A stretch of 64,000 nucleotides of DNA, taken from contig NZ_JBBCBW010000001.1 of NCBI RefSeq assembly GCF_037204085.1, forward strand, positions 1-64,000, written 5' to 3'. Origin of the DNA: Variovorax sp037204085 (GTDB taxonomy: Bacteria > Pseudomonadota > Gammaproteobacteria > Burkholderiales > Burkholderiaceae_C). This document shows, piece after piece, positions 17,979 through 27,842 of the stretch. The translations under genes were made by a program, and so were the position numbers. Below the pieces are notes generated by a model that ran no database searches, was not told where the DNA came from, and saw only the letters and a list, made by a program, of their open reading frames with translations. Positions within the stretch are counted from its first letter, which is position 1. Every line of letters starts with the position of its first letter.

Positions 17979-19451
17979 CTACCCCCCGCGGCTAAGCATC
18001 CGCCCCGCCCGAGCCAGCACTTTCGCCTCGGCGCCACCGCCGCGATACGCGAGCACCCCATTCACGAACACCCGCTCCACGCCCAAGCTCACGCCGTGCG
18101 GCTTGTCATAGGTGGCAGTGTCGGCAATGGTCTCCGGATCGAACACCACCACGTCGGCCATCGCACCCACGCGCAGCAACCCGCGGTCGGCGATGCGCAG
18201 ATTGCGCGCCGTCATGCCCGTCATCTTGTGCACGGCCTGCTCCAGCGTGAACAGGCGGCGCTGGCGCCAGTAGCGCGCGAACACGCGCGGGAAGGCGCCC
18301 CACAGGCGCGGATGCGGATGGCGGTCGTGCGGCAGGCCGTCGCTGCCGATCATGGTGAGCGGATGCGCAATGACGCGCTCCACGTCTTCTTCCTGCATCT
18401 GGAAATAGCAGGCGCCGCCGGGCTTCAGGCGCAGGCAGGCCTCCTGTTCGGTGGTGCCCCACTCGCGCGCAATGTCGGAGATGAGGCGGCCGGTCATCTC
18501 GGGATGCGGGTCGGACCAGGTCAGCAGCACGTCGATGACGCCATCGACCAGGTCTTCGCGCAGCACGGTGGAGCCGGCCACATAGGGGTACACGTCCATC
18601 GAAATTTTCTGCCGCTCCGCCAGCGCCTCGATCAGCGGCAGCGTTTCCTTCGTGCGGCCCCAGTTGGCTGGGCCGGCGCACTTGTGGTGCGAGATGACGA
18701 GCGGCACGCCGGCGCTGAAGGCCGTGTCGCCCGCTTCATGCAGCGCCTCGATGATCTGCTGCATCTCGCTGCGCAGATGCGTTGCGTAGACGCCGCCATG
18801 CCTTGCGACGACATGGGCGAGCGCCGTGACTTCCTCTGCGGGAGCGGCAAACGCTTCTTCATAGAACAGCCCCGACGACATGCCATGCGCACCCTCGGCC
18901 ATGCTGCTGTCGAGCAGCGCCGCCATGCGCGCCAGCTCGTCGGCGCTCGCGGGGCGGTCCAGTGCTTCCATCGCCGCAAAACGCAGAGTGGTGTGGCCCA
19001 CCAGCGCCGCAACGTTCAGCGCAGGCTGTGTTGCATCGACAGCCGCGCGGTACTCGGCCATGGTGGCGTGCTTGAACGACTCCGCACCCAGCAGCGTGAG
19101 CGGCGGCTTGGACTGCGGCGTGCGGTACGGCGCGAGCGAAATGCCGCAGTTGCCTGTGACAACGGTGGTGATGCCCTGCGATACCTTGGGCAGGCAGAGC
19201 GGGTCGCGCAGCACGATGGCGTCGTCGTGCGTGTGCGCGTCGATGAAGCCGGGGGCTATCACCTTCTTTCGGCAGTCGGCGATCTCGATGTCGGCCAGGG
19301 TGATGCCTTCGGGCAGCCGCTCGCGCAGGCCTTCGCCGAGCGCAACGATTCGATCGCCCTGCAGCAGCACGTCACCAGTCCATGAAGGCCCGCCCGAGCC
19401 GTCGACCACAAGGCCGGCTTCGAGCAATACGGCTTTGGCTTCTCCACTCAC
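17979..19451 (-). CDS. N-acyl-D-amino-acid deacylase (D-aminoacylase family)
   Basis: A 490-residue amidohydrolase that splits N-acyl-D-amino acids into a fatty or acetic acid and the free D-amino acid. The metal site HxH is in DAHTHDD (His73, His75), the bridging Cys102 in GNCG is typical of D-aminoacylases, and SHHKCAG and SDGLPHDRHPHPR supply further ligands. The GTG start overlaps the stop of the RpiR gene (GTGA). It is the last gene of the D-amino-acid operon. The acyl and amino acid preferences cannot be read from the sequence. Confidence 0.92.
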   Translation of the reverse strand: MSGEAKAVLLEAGLVVDGSGGPSWTGDVLLQGDRIVALGEGLRERLPEGITLADIEIADCRKKVIAPGFIDAHTHDDAIVLRDPLCLPKVSQGITTVVTGNCGISLAPYRTPQSKPPLTLLGAESFKHATMAEYRAAVDATQPALNVAALVGHTTLRFAAMEALDRPASADELARMAALLDSSMAEGAHGMSSGLFYEEAFAAPAEEVTALAHVVARHGGVYATHLRSEMQQIIEALHEAGDTAFSAGVPLVISHHKCAGPANWGRTKETLPLIEALAERQKISMDVYPYVAGSTVLREDLVDGVIDVLLTWSDPHPEMTGRLISDIAREWGTTEQEACLRLKPGGACYFQMQEEDVERVIAHPLTMIGSDGLPHDRHPHPRLWGAFPRVFARYWRQRRLFTLEQAVHKMTGMTARNLRIADRGLLRVGAMADVVVFDPETIADTATYDKPHGVSLGVERVFVNGVLAYRGGGAEAKVLARAGRMLSRGG

Positions 19452-20359
19452 GATGCGCGGCCCCCTGTGTTGATGCCGCCGCCGTCCCAGCTTTGCAGCG
19501 GGTGCGTGGCGGCGTCGATGCCGTGGCGCTGAAAGGCTTCGCGCGCGCGCTGCAGGCGCTGCACCGCGGGCTCGCCGCGCCGCTGCGCCACCAGCACCGT
19601 GAGAATCTCGATGGCGGTGAGATGCGTCAGGTAGGCATCGATGCCCACGTGCATCACCGCGTCGTCGGGCACGGAAAGGCCCAGCAGAAAGTCGGCCTTG
19701 GCCGCCAGCGCGGTGTCCGGCCGCGTGAGCGCGACCACCTTGGCGCCCTGCCCGCGCGCGATGTCCACCGCATCGAGCAGCGAAGGCATGCCGCCCACGT
19801 GCGAAATGGCGATGACCACGCCGCCCGGCCGCTGCGCGGCACCCGCCACCTGCTGCAGGTGGTAGTCGGCCCAGGCATTGGCCGAAAGGCCGAGCCTGAA
19901 GAGCCGTGCCTGCAGGTCGTTGGCCATGAACCACGAAGTGGCGCCCGCACCGTACAAGTCGACATGCGGTGCGGCCGCAATGGCGGCTACCGCTCCTTCG
20001 AGCACCTGCATGTCGAGCTGCCCACGCACGCCCGAGACCGAGGCCGCCGCGCTGCGCGCGATCTTGCTGACGACTTCATCGGCTGCGTCCTCGATGTTCA
20101 CGCGCCGGTGCAGCGGCGAGCCGCCCAGCGCGAGCTCTTGCGCGAGCGCAAGCTTGAACTCGCGCAATCCGGCGAAGCCCAGGTCGCGGCAGGTGCGCAT
20201 GATGGTGGGCACCGAGCTGCCCGAGCGCTCGGCCAGCTGCTCGAAGCTTTCCTCGAGCGCGCGGTCGGGGTCTTCGAGGATCAGGTCGAGAATCGCGCGG
20301 CGCGTGGCAGGCGCGCTGCTGCGGATCTCGCCGATCTTCTGAAGCAATGAAGGAGTCAT
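19448..20359 (-). CDS. MurR/RpiR family transcriptional regulator
   Basis: 303 residues: an N-terminal helix-turn-helix domain (1 to about 77, with RSGSSVPTIMRTCRDLGFAG) and a C-terminal SIS sugar-isomerase fold (about 120-255, with VDLYGAGATSWFMANDLQ). Regulators of this family usually sense phosphosugars, but several control amino acid and peptide catabolism. It sits inside the operon between the PLP enzyme and the deacylase. Palindromes at 27285 and 27369 upstream of the first operon gene are candidate operators. Confidence 0.93.
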   Translation of the reverse strand: MTPSLLQKIGEIRSSAPATRRAILDLILEDPDRALEESFEQLAERSGSSVPTIMRTCRDLGFAGLREFKLALAQELALGGSPLHRRVNIEDAADEVVSKIARSAAASVSGVRGQLDMQVLEGAVAAIAAAPHVDLYGAGATSWFMANDLQARLFRLGLSANAWADYHLQQVAGAAQRPGGVVIAISHVGGMPSLLDAVDIARGQGAKVVALTRPDTALAAKADFLLGLSVPDDAVMHVGIDAYLTHLTAIEILTVLVAQRRGEPAVQRLQRAREAFQRHGIDAATHPLQSWDGGGINTGGRAS

Positions 20360-20372
20360 CGGTTGGCGTGGC

Positions 20373-21692
20373 TCAGAAGTGCATGGCGACGGCGTCGCTC
20401 ACGCGGTAGTTCTCTTCGACCACCGGCATCCAGTGCCATTTGTCGAAGGTGGTGCAGGGGTGCGAAATGCCCAGGCCGACGCGGTCGCCCACCACGGGTG
20501 CCTGCGCTTCTTCGGAAGCGTCCCAGCGCAGGTAGGCGTGCTGGTCATTCAGCGCGGTGATCTTCCAGCCGGCGGGCACGGCCTGCGCCTCGAGCATGCC
20601 GCGGGGCGCGCGTGCGATCGGCACCGGCATCGAGAGATCGAAGGAAATGTCGCGCTTGCCGACTGCAAGAATCGCCAGGCCCGCTTCGGGCCGCGACTGC
20701 ACCGTGGCCCACACCTCCATGGCGGGGCGCAGGCTCTCGCCGCAGTCACAGCCCAGCCGCTCGTCGACCGCGCTCACCATGCGCTTGTAGAAGCCGTGGT
20801 CGTGCGTGACATAGCAGCCCGAACGCAACAGGCCGCGAACGGGCGAACCCAGCGCGGGCTTCAGCCGGCCGGCCACCAGGTCGAAGATGGCCGAGCCGCC
20901 GGCGGAGACCAGCACCTCGGGGGTTTCGAACAGCTGCTGCGTGTCGCAATGGCGCGCAATGGCTTCCACGCGGTCCATCAGCGCGGTGGCGTAGGCCCTG
21001 TCGGGTTCGCTGGCGCCGGTGGCGCCCTGCCCTTCGTAGGTTTCGATGCCCACGAGCTTGACCGCATCGCTGGCGCGCAGCCGGGTGGCGAGCGCCACGG
21101 CTTCTTCGTGCGTACGGCAGCCGGTGCGTGCCCCTTCGACACCGATCTCGACCATGACCTCGAAAGGCACGCTTGCCGGATGGCGTTTCGCCCAGTCGTC
21201 GATCAGCGCAAGCTGCGCGAGCGAATCGACCAGGAACACGATGCGCAGGTCGACATGCGCCTGCAGCAGCAGCTGGATGCCGCCCAGGTCTTCGTCGCTG
21301 ACCACCTGGTTGGCGATGAGCGTGCGGCGCGCGCCGGCCGCCACGCCCACCGCGAGCTGCGTCACCGTGGCAAAGGTCAGGCCCCAGGCGCCGGCATCGA
21401 GCTGGCGCTGGAAGAGTTGCGGCGACATGGTGGTCTTGCCGTGCGGCGCCAGGTCGATGCCCCACTCGCGCACGCGCGACTGCATCCAGGCCAGGTTGTG
21501 CTCGAGCGCCTCGCGCTTGAGCACGGCCAGCGGCAGCGGCAGGTCGCCCGCGAGCACGTTCCAGCCCGCGGCGCCAACCTCGCTGCGGCGACGCGGCGGC
21601 TGGGTGCGCGGGTAGCCCTTGAAGCTGCTGCCCAGCAGCGGGTCGTTGAAATCGTTGTTGTCGGTGGCGGCGGTGATGTCGGTCATGGTCAT
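20373..21692 (-). CDS. D-serine dehydratase-type PLP enzyme (D-amino acid deaminase / D-threonine aldolase family)
   Basis: A 439-residue fold-III (alanine-racemase-like) PLP enzyme with an N-terminal barrel and a C-terminal D-serine-dehydratase domain. The PLP lysine is Lys86 in APHGKTTMS, and the zinc pair His411/Cys413 lies in SHPC, as in metal-dependent eukaryotic-type D-serine dehydratase. It probably deaminates D-serine or D-threonine to the keto acid, or cleaves D-3-hydroxyamino acids. The ATG at 21692 overlaps the transporter stop (ATGA), which favours it over the ATG two codons later. The deacylase downstream would supply its substrate. Confidence 0.88.
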   Translation of the reverse strand: MTMTDITAATDNNDFNDPLLGSSFKGYPRTQPPRRRSEVGAAGWNVLAGDLPLPLAVLKREALEHNLAWMQSRVREWGIDLAPHGKTTMSPQLFQRQLDAGAWGLTFATVTQLAVGVAAGARRTLIANQVVSDEDLGGIQLLLQAHVDLRIVFLVDSLAQLALIDDWAKRHPASVPFEVMVEIGVEGARTGCRTHEEAVALATRLRASDAVKLVGIETYEGQGATGASEPDRAYATALMDRVEAIARHCDTQQLFETPEVLVSAGGSAIFDLVAGRLKPALGSPVRGLLRSGCYVTHDHGFYKRMVSAVDERLGCDCGESLRPAMEVWATVQSRPEAGLAILAVGKRDISFDLSMPVPIARAPRGMLEAQAVPAGWKITALNDQHAYLRWDASEEAQAPVVGDRVGLGISHPCTTFDKWHWMPVVEENYRVSDAVAMHF

Positions 21693-22666
21693 GCGGCGAT
21701 GTTGGAGAGCAGCTCTTTGCGGATGCAAGCGCTGTAGTGTCCGACGGAAATCTCATCGAGCGGCGGCACGGTCTGCGCGCAGGCCTCGATGGCGTGGGGG
21801 CAGCGGGTGCGGAACACGCAGCCCGATGGCGGCGAGATGGGGCTGGGAATGTCGCCCTTGAGGGCGATGCGCTCGGTAGCCAGCGTCGGGTCGGGCTTAG
21901 GGCTCGCGGCCAGCAGCGCCTGCGTGTAGGGGTGCGAAGGCCGCGCAAACAGCTCGTCGGTGGTGGCCACCTCCATCACCTTGCCAAGGTAGAGCACCAC
22001 GACGCGATCGCACAGGTACTCGACCACGTCGAGGTCATGCGAGATGAAAAGCATGGTCAGCCCAAGCCGCTCGCGCAGGTCGGCCAGCAGGTTGATGACC
22101 TGCGACTGGATCGACACGTCCAGCGCCGACAGCGGCTCGTCGGCCACGATGAACTCGGGCTCCACGGCAAGCGCGCGCGCCACGCCGATGCGCTGGCGCT
22201 GCCCGCCCGAGAACTCGTGCGGAAAGCGGCTCGCATGCTCGGCGCGCAGGCCCACGGTTTCGAGCAGCTCGGCAATGCGCTTGTCGCGCGCGGTGGCGCC
22301 CTTGTGCAAGCCGTGCGTGGACAGCGCCTCGCCGAGGATGGCGCTGATGCGCATCTTCGGGTTCAGGCTTGCATACGGGTCCTGGAAAATGATTTGCAGC
22401 TTGCTGCGCAGCTTGCGCATGCGCTCGCCCGAGAGTGCGCCGATGTCGTCGCCGCGGTAGAGCACCTGGCCATCGGTGCGCTCTACGAGCCGCAGCACGG
22501 TGCGGCCGATGGTGCTCTTGCCCGAGCCCGATTCACCGACGAGGCCCAGTGTCTCGCCGGGATGGATGGCGAACGACACATCGTCGACAGCGCGCACCGG
22601 GCGGTCGCTGCTGCCGAAGTATTTTTTGAGGCTGCGGACTTCGATGAGGGGGACGGCGGTGGTCAT
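21689..22666 (-). CDS. Dipeptide/oligopeptide ABC transporter ATPase (DppF/OppF type)
   Basis: A 325-residue ATP-binding subunit with Walker A GESGSGKST, the Q-loop segment IIFQDPYASLNPKMRI, signature FSGGQRQRIGVARAL and Walker B FIVADEPLSALD. The C-terminus holds CVFRTRCPHAIEAC, the cysteine-rich cap found in peptide transporters, which may carry a 4Fe-4S cluster. I placed the start at MTTAVPLIEV because the preceding 55 in-frame codons read through a REP-like repeat. It pairs with the DppD-type ATPase. Confidence 0.93.
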   Translation of the reverse strand: MTTAVPLIEVRSLKKYFGSSDRPVRAVDDVSFAIHPGETLGLVGESGSGKSTIGRTVLRLVERTDGQVLYRGDDIGALSGERMRKLRSKLQIIFQDPYASLNPKMRISAILGEALSTHGLHKGATARDKRIAELLETVGLRAEHASRFPHEFSGGQRQRIGVARALAVEPEFIVADEPLSALDVSIQSQVINLLADLRERLGLTMLFISHDLDVVEYLCDRVVVLYLGKVMEVATTDELFARPSHPYTQALLAASPKPDPTLATERIALKGDIPSPISPPSGCVFRTRCPHAIEACAQTVPPLDEISVGHYSACIRKELLSNIAA

Positions 22667-22683
22667 GAGGATGCTGTATTGGC

Positions 22684-22781
22684 TCCTTCTCCCGCTTGCG
22701 GGAGAAGGCGGGGGATGAGGGTGCGTGCCAAGGCCATAGGGGTCACCCTCACCCCAGCCCTCTCCCGCACGCGGGAGAGGG
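22684..22781. repeat. Paired REP-like inverted repeat, copy 3
   Basis: Left hairpin CCTTCTCCCGCTTGCGGGAG then AAGG; right hairpin CCCTCTCCCGCACGCGGGAG then AGGG; the flanks GGATGAGGGTG and CACCCTCACCCC are complementary, so the halves form one larger inverted repeat. It lies in the 139-base gap between the two ATPase genes, the only large gap in the importer operon. Its architecture is that of the copies at 6853 and 10698, but its hairpin sequences belong to a different sub-type. Confidence 0.75.
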
Positions 22782-22805
22782 GGCAAGACGGGGACAGCGG
22801 GCGCC

Positions 22806-23842
<1,037 letters not shown>

Positions 23843-23846
<4 letters not shown>

Positions 23847-24682
23847 AGCGTCTTCTTGAGCTTGGGGTCGAGCAGGTCGCGCACGCCGTCACCCAGCAAC
23901 TGCAGCGACAGCGCGGTGAAGATGATGGCAAGCCCCGGAAACAGCACCACCCAGAAGGCCTGGTGCGCATACTGCTGGCTGCCCGCAACCATGGTGCCCC
24001 AGGTCGGAATTTCAGGCGGCACGCCGACGCCGAGAAACGAGAGCCCCGCCTCGGCCAGGATGGCGTAGGCAAAGATGAACGACACCTGCACGAGGATCGG
24101 CGACATCAGGTTGGGCAGGATGTGCCGCCACAGGATGCGCGAGGTGCGCACGCCCAGCGCGCGCACCGCTTCGACGAACAGCAGCTCTCGCACCACCAAT
24201 GTCGAGGCCCGCACCACCCGTGCCACACGCGGCGTGTACACCAGCACCAGCGCAAGCACGGTGTTGATGAGCGAAGGGCCGAGTATCGCGACGAGCGCGA
24301 TGGCCAGGAGGATGTCGGGGAACGACATCATCGCGTCCACCACGCGCATCAGCGGCGCGTCGAGGCGGCGAAAAAAACCGGCCATGAGACCCAGCACGGT
24401 GCCGGCGACGACTGCGCCGAGCGCGGTGAGCGCCGCAATCGCCAGCGAGTAGCGCGCACCGTGCACGATGCGCGAGTACATGTCGCGGCCCAGTTCATCG
24501 GTGCCCAGCAGGTGCTCTGCACTCGGCCCCTTCAGGCGTTGCAGCACGGCCGTGTCGTTGGGATCGATGGAGGCGAACAACGGCGCGCCGATGGCCATGA
24601 CCGCGATGACCAGCAGCACCAGCGCGGAGACCATCACGATGCGGCGGTGCATCAGCTGGCGGAGCATTCGGGGCATTTGCAT
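23843..24682 (-). CDS. Peptide-type ABC transporter permease (DppC/OppC type)
   Basis: A 279-residue inner-membrane permease with an N-terminal hydrophobic anchor (about residues 15-38), the OppC_N linker LKGPSAEHLLGTDELGRDMY and a core of five more spans. The EAA-type loop AVRALGVRTSRILWRHILPN contacts the ATPases. The length fits the family. It lies 12 bases after the DppB-type gene and overlaps the DppD-type gene. Confidence 0.93.
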
Positions 24683-24694
24683 GTTGTTGTTCTC

Positions 24695-25636
24695 TCAAAC
24701 CTTCACGCGCGGATCGACCACCGCATACAGCAGGTCGATGGAGAAATTGATCAGCACGTAGATACCCGCAATCACGAGCAGCGCGCCCTGGATCACCGGA
24801 TAGTCGCGCCGCAGCACCGCGCTCACCACCAGGTTGCCGACACCCGGCAGGCCGAACACGGTTTCGGTGATGACGGCGCCGCCGATCATCAGCGCAACCG
24901 TGAGGCCGATCACCGTGACGATGGGCACCAATGCATTGCGCAGCGCATGCTTGAGCACAACCGTGCTTTCGCTCAGGCCCTTGGAGCGCGCGGTGCGCAC
25001 ATAGTCTTCGCCGAGCACGTCGAGCATCGAAGCGCGCGTGAAGCGGATGATGAGCGCCGAGTTCAAAAGGCCGAGCACCGTGGCCGGCAGCACCAGCGCA
25101 TGCAGCCGCTCTGCAAACGGCGCATCGGGCGCGCCGTAGCCTGATACCGGAAACCAGCCGAAGGACACGGCAAAGATCTGGATCAGCACGATGCCGAGCC
25201 AGAAGCTAGGAATGCTGGCACCCAGCATCGCGATGCCGGTGAACAGCTGGTCGACCACGCGCCCGCGGAACACCGCCGAGACAATGCCGCAGGGCACGCC
25301 GATCAGCGCCGCAATGGCCACGGCCATGAGCGCGAGCAGCGTGGTCGGCTCGGCGCGCTCCCACAGCGCCTGCGTGACGGGCCGCTGCAGGAAGATGGAG
25401 GTGCCGAGGTTGCCCTGCAGTACCTCGCGAAGCCAGTAGCCGAACTGCACGGGCAGCGGCTTGTCCAGGCCGTATTCCTTCTGCACGCGCGCAATGTCGG
25501 CGGCCGTGGCCTGGTCGCCCAGCAGCACCGAGACCGGGTCGCCCGAAGCCGCGCGCGTGAGCACGAAGACGAGCACCGCCACGATGGCAAGCACCACCAG
25601 CATGCCGGCGGCGCGGGAAGCGATGTAGCGGATCAT
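24695..25636 (-). CDS. Peptide-type ABC transporter permease (DppB/OppB type)
   Basis: A 313-residue inner-membrane permease. It has a first span at about residues 9-28, the periplasmic loop with DKPLPVQFGYWLREVLQGNL and LGTSIF, then five spans. The cytoplasmic EAA loop YVRTARSKGLSESTVVLKHA is near residue 200. It follows the binding protein gene by 43 bases and precedes its DppC-type partner. Confidence 0.93.
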   Translation of the reverse strand: MIRYIASRAAGMLVVLAIVAVLVFVLTRAASGDPVSVLLGDQATAADIARVQKEYGLDKPLPVQFGYWLREVLQGNLGTSIFLQRPVTQALWERAEPTTLLALMAVAIAALIGVPCGIVSAVFRGRVVDQLFTGIAMLGASIPSFWLGIVLIQIFAVSFGWFPVSGYGAPDAPFAERLHALVLPATVLGLLNSALIIRFTRASMLDVLGEDYVRTARSKGLSESTVVLKHALRNALVPIVTVIGLTVALMIGGAVITETVFGLPGVGNLVVSAVLRRDYPVIQGALLVIAGIYVLINFSIDLLYAVVDPRVKV

Positions 25637-25679
25637 GGGGTGCAGTCTTGTCGAGCCGATGCGAAAGCGGAAGGCGCCA

Positions 25680-27254
25680 TTACTTGATCCGGGCGTTCCA
25701 GAAGAACGGCCAGGTGGCCGGCTGGTAGTTGTCCAGCGCCGGGCTCTTGGCCGAGAGGCCGTTGAACTTGCCTACGTTGATGTACGGCACTTCTTCGTAG
25801 ACCACCTGCTGCACCTTGCCCCACAGCGCGCCGCGCTTGGCGGGGTCGCTTTCGACGTTGAAGGCCTGCAGCGCCGCCTTCTTGGCGGGCGTGTCCCACC
25901 AGCCGGGCGCGCCGTCACCGAGCTGCGGCGGGGAAAGCATCGGCTCTGGAAACTGGCCCGAGTGGGTAACGTAGATGTCCCAGAGCTTGGGGTCGTTGCG
26001 GCGCTGCACCAGCGTGGCCCAGTCGACCACGTTGAGATCGACCTTGAACCCGGCGCGCTTGAGCTGCTCGGCCATCAGGAGCGACATGTTGTAGTGAAAG
26101 TCGTACTGGCGGCTGGTGAGCACGCGGACCGGCTCGCCTTTGTAGCCGGCCTTGGCCGCGGCCTCCTTGGCCTTGGGCGCGTTGCGTTCGTTGTACAGCG
26201 TGGCGCCGGCTGCCGAATAGAACGGCGAGCCCTTCGGAAAGTGGTTGCCCTCGGCCACGAAGAAGCGCGTGTCGCCAAAGCCGGCCGCGAGCATCTCGCC
26301 CTCGCCCAGCGCCGTTTGAATGGCCTGGCGGATGGCCTGGTTGGAGGCAACGCCTTCCTTGGTGTTGAGCACCAGGTACGGAAAGCCGAACGACGGCGTC
26401 ATGATCGGCACGGTCTTGCCGCCAGCCTTCTCCAGCCGGGGCAGCGCCTCCACGGGCAGCAGGTCGGCAAAGTCGTACTGGCCGGCCAGGGCGCCTTCGA
26501 CGCGCGTGCTGGCGTTGGGCACCGGCACGAAGCGCAGTTCTTCAATCGCTGCTTCGCGCTTGCCGCCGTAGCCGTTCGCGGGCTCCTTGCGCGCGGTGTA
26601 TTTGTCGAAGCGCGTGAGCAGCACGAACTGGTCGGGCCGGCGCTCCTTGAACTTGTAGGGACCGGTGCCGACGAACTCCTTCAGCGGCGAGGCGATGGAG
26701 TCCTTGGCCATGATGGCGGCCATGCCGCTCGGCAGCGCAAGCTGCGACAGCAGCGGCGCATACGGCGCCTTCAGCACGATCTCCACGCCCAGCGGGCCCT
26801 TGGCCTTGAGGCTCTCGACTTCCTTGCCCACGGCCTTGCCGCGCGGCGACTGGTCCATCCAGCGCTGCAGGCTGGCCACCACGTCGTCGGCCGTGAGTTC
26901 GCGGCCGTTGTGCAGCATCACGCCCTTGCGCAGGGTAATGGCGTAGGTCTTGCCGTCGGCGGAGATCTTGGGGCTGCTCTCGGCCAGCATCGGCACCACG
27001 TTCCACTTGGCGTCGAAGGTGTAGAGCGTTTCATACACGTGCTGCATGATGGTTCCGACCAGGTCGGCGGTCGACGCCATCGGGTCGAGCGTCTGCGGCT
27101 CGGCCACCATGGCCAGCGTGGCAAAGTTGCGCGGCCCCTGGGCCTGCGCCTGCTGTTGGGGCAGCGCGGCGCACAGCAGCGCGAGCAGGGAAGCACCCAG
27201 CAGGCTGCGCTTGGACAGGTGCGGCAGGCGCTGGACAAGACCGGCGTGAGGCAT
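25680..27254 (-). CDS. Peptide-type ABC transporter substrate-binding protein (SBP family 5)
   Basis: A 524-residue periplasmic binding protein of the DppA/OppA group. The signal peptide covers about residues 1-38 (charged LSKRS, hydrophobic LLGASLLALLCAAL, cleavage after QAQA). The mature part has AEPQTLDPMASTADLVGTIM and VYETLYTFD, typical of the family. ATG at 27254 was chosen because AAGGAG lies 7-12 bases upstream; the ATG at 27269 has no such site. It is the first gene of the operon, opposite the RidA gene, and determines what the importer takes up. Confidence 0.92.
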   Translation of the reverse strand: MPHAGLVQRLPHLSKRSLLGASLLALLCAALPQQQAQAQGPRNFATLAMVAEPQTLDPMASTADLVGTIMQHVYETLYTFDAKWNVVPMLAESSPKISADGKTYAITLRKGVMLHNGRELTADDVVASLQRWMDQSPRGKAVGKEVESLKAKGPLGVEIVLKAPYAPLLSQLALPSGMAAIMAKDSIASPLKEFVGTGPYKFKERRPDQFVLLTRFDKYTARKEPANGYGGKREAAIEELRFVPVPNASTRVEGALAGQYDFADLLPVEALPRLEKAGGKTVPIMTPSFGFPYLVLNTKEGVASNQAIRQAIQTALGEGEMLAAGFGDTRFFVAEGNHFPKGSPFYSAAGATLYNERNAPKAKEAAAKAGYKGEPVRVLTSRQYDFHYNMSLLMAEQLKRAGFKVDLNVVDWATLVQRRNDPKLWDIYVTHSGQFPEPMLSPPQLGDGAPGWWDTPAKKAALQAFNVESDPAKRGALWGKVQQVVYEEVPYINVGKFNGLSAKSPALDNYQPATWPFFWNARIK

Positions 27255-27284
27255 GGGGAACTCCTTCATGGGGCGGGCAGGGTT

Positions 27285-27299
27285 TGAAAGAAATTTTCT
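27285..27299. promoter_or_regulatory. Candidate RpiR operator, site 1
   Basis: TGAAA-N5-TTTCT, within the 7-base inverted repeat AAAGAAA/TTTCTTT with one base between the arms. It lies 31 bases upstream of the binding protein start. The same TGAAA-N5-TTTC core recurs 84 bases away, about eight helical turns. Assignment to the RpiR protein of the operon is inference. Confidence 0.5.
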
Positions 27300-27368
27300 T
27301 TTCGGCCCGGACTTTGAAGCAGTATTCATGCCAAATCATCCGTGTTAACCCTTGTTTGAAGGTTTTTC

Positions 27369-27383
27369 TGAAACTAATTTTCA
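27369..27383. promoter_or_regulatory. Candidate RpiR operator, site 2
   Basis: TGAAA-CTAAT-TTTCA, a perfect inverted repeat that extends to seven bases per arm (TCTGAAA and TTTCAGA, 27367-27385). It lies 56 bases upstream of the RidA gene and 115 bases upstream of the binding protein gene, so it could control both directions. Confidence 0.55.
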
Positions 27384-27439
27384 GATTGGATCGATACTTG
27401 CGATCCTCTTTTCTTCTTTCTCACTTCAGGAGTTTTCCC

Positions 27440-27826
27440 ATGCCGCTCGAATACCTCGGCGCCCCGCCCGTCGCCTCGGACCGCCAGGCCCGCCCCTTCT
27501 CCCCGGCAGTGCGCGCGGGCGATTTCATCTACGTGTCGGGCCAGGTTCCCGCCAATGCAGAAGGCGAAATCGTGGTGGGCGGCATCGAGGCGCAGACGCG
27601 CCAGGTGATGGAAAACCTGAAGAAGGTGCTCGCACTGGCCGGCGCCACGCTCGACGACGTGTGCAAGAGCACCGTGTGGCTGCAGGACGCGCGCGACTTT
27701 GGTGCCTTCAACCGCATCTACATGAGCTATTTCGGTGAAAACAAGCCGGCGCGCTCGACCACCGAGGCGCGCCTGATGGTCGACGCCAAGGTAGAGATCG
27801 ACGTGGTGGCCTACAAGCCCAAGTAA
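27440..27826 (+). CDS. RidA family protein (reactive imine/enamine deaminase)
   Basis: A 128-residue member of the RidA/YjgF/UK114 family. RidA hydrolyses 2-aminoacrylate and related imines that PLP dehydratases release from serine or threonine. Conserved features are FIYVSGQVP near residue 31, the Asn-Leu-Lys-Lys helix, and the catalytic arginine in KPARSTTEARL near residue 102. A good AGGAG lies about 9 bases before the ATG. It diverges from the D-amino-acid operon and fits there by detoxifying the intermediate of the PLP enzyme. It differs enough from housekeeping RidA that a paralogue is likely. Confidence 0.88.
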   Translation: MPLEYLGAPPVASDRQARPFSPAVRAGDFIYVSGQVPANAEGEIVVGGIEAQTRQVMENLKKVLALAGATLDDVCKSTVWLQDARDFGAFNRIYMSYFGENKPARSTTEARLMVDAKVEIDVVAYKPK

Positions 27827-27842
27827 GCGGCGCCAGTCAGCC

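Noticed and set aside
17835..19385. Long plus-strand open frame starting in the hairpin repeat
   Set aside because: It covers the repeat and then runs antisense to the D-aminoacylase gene, with no protein signature.
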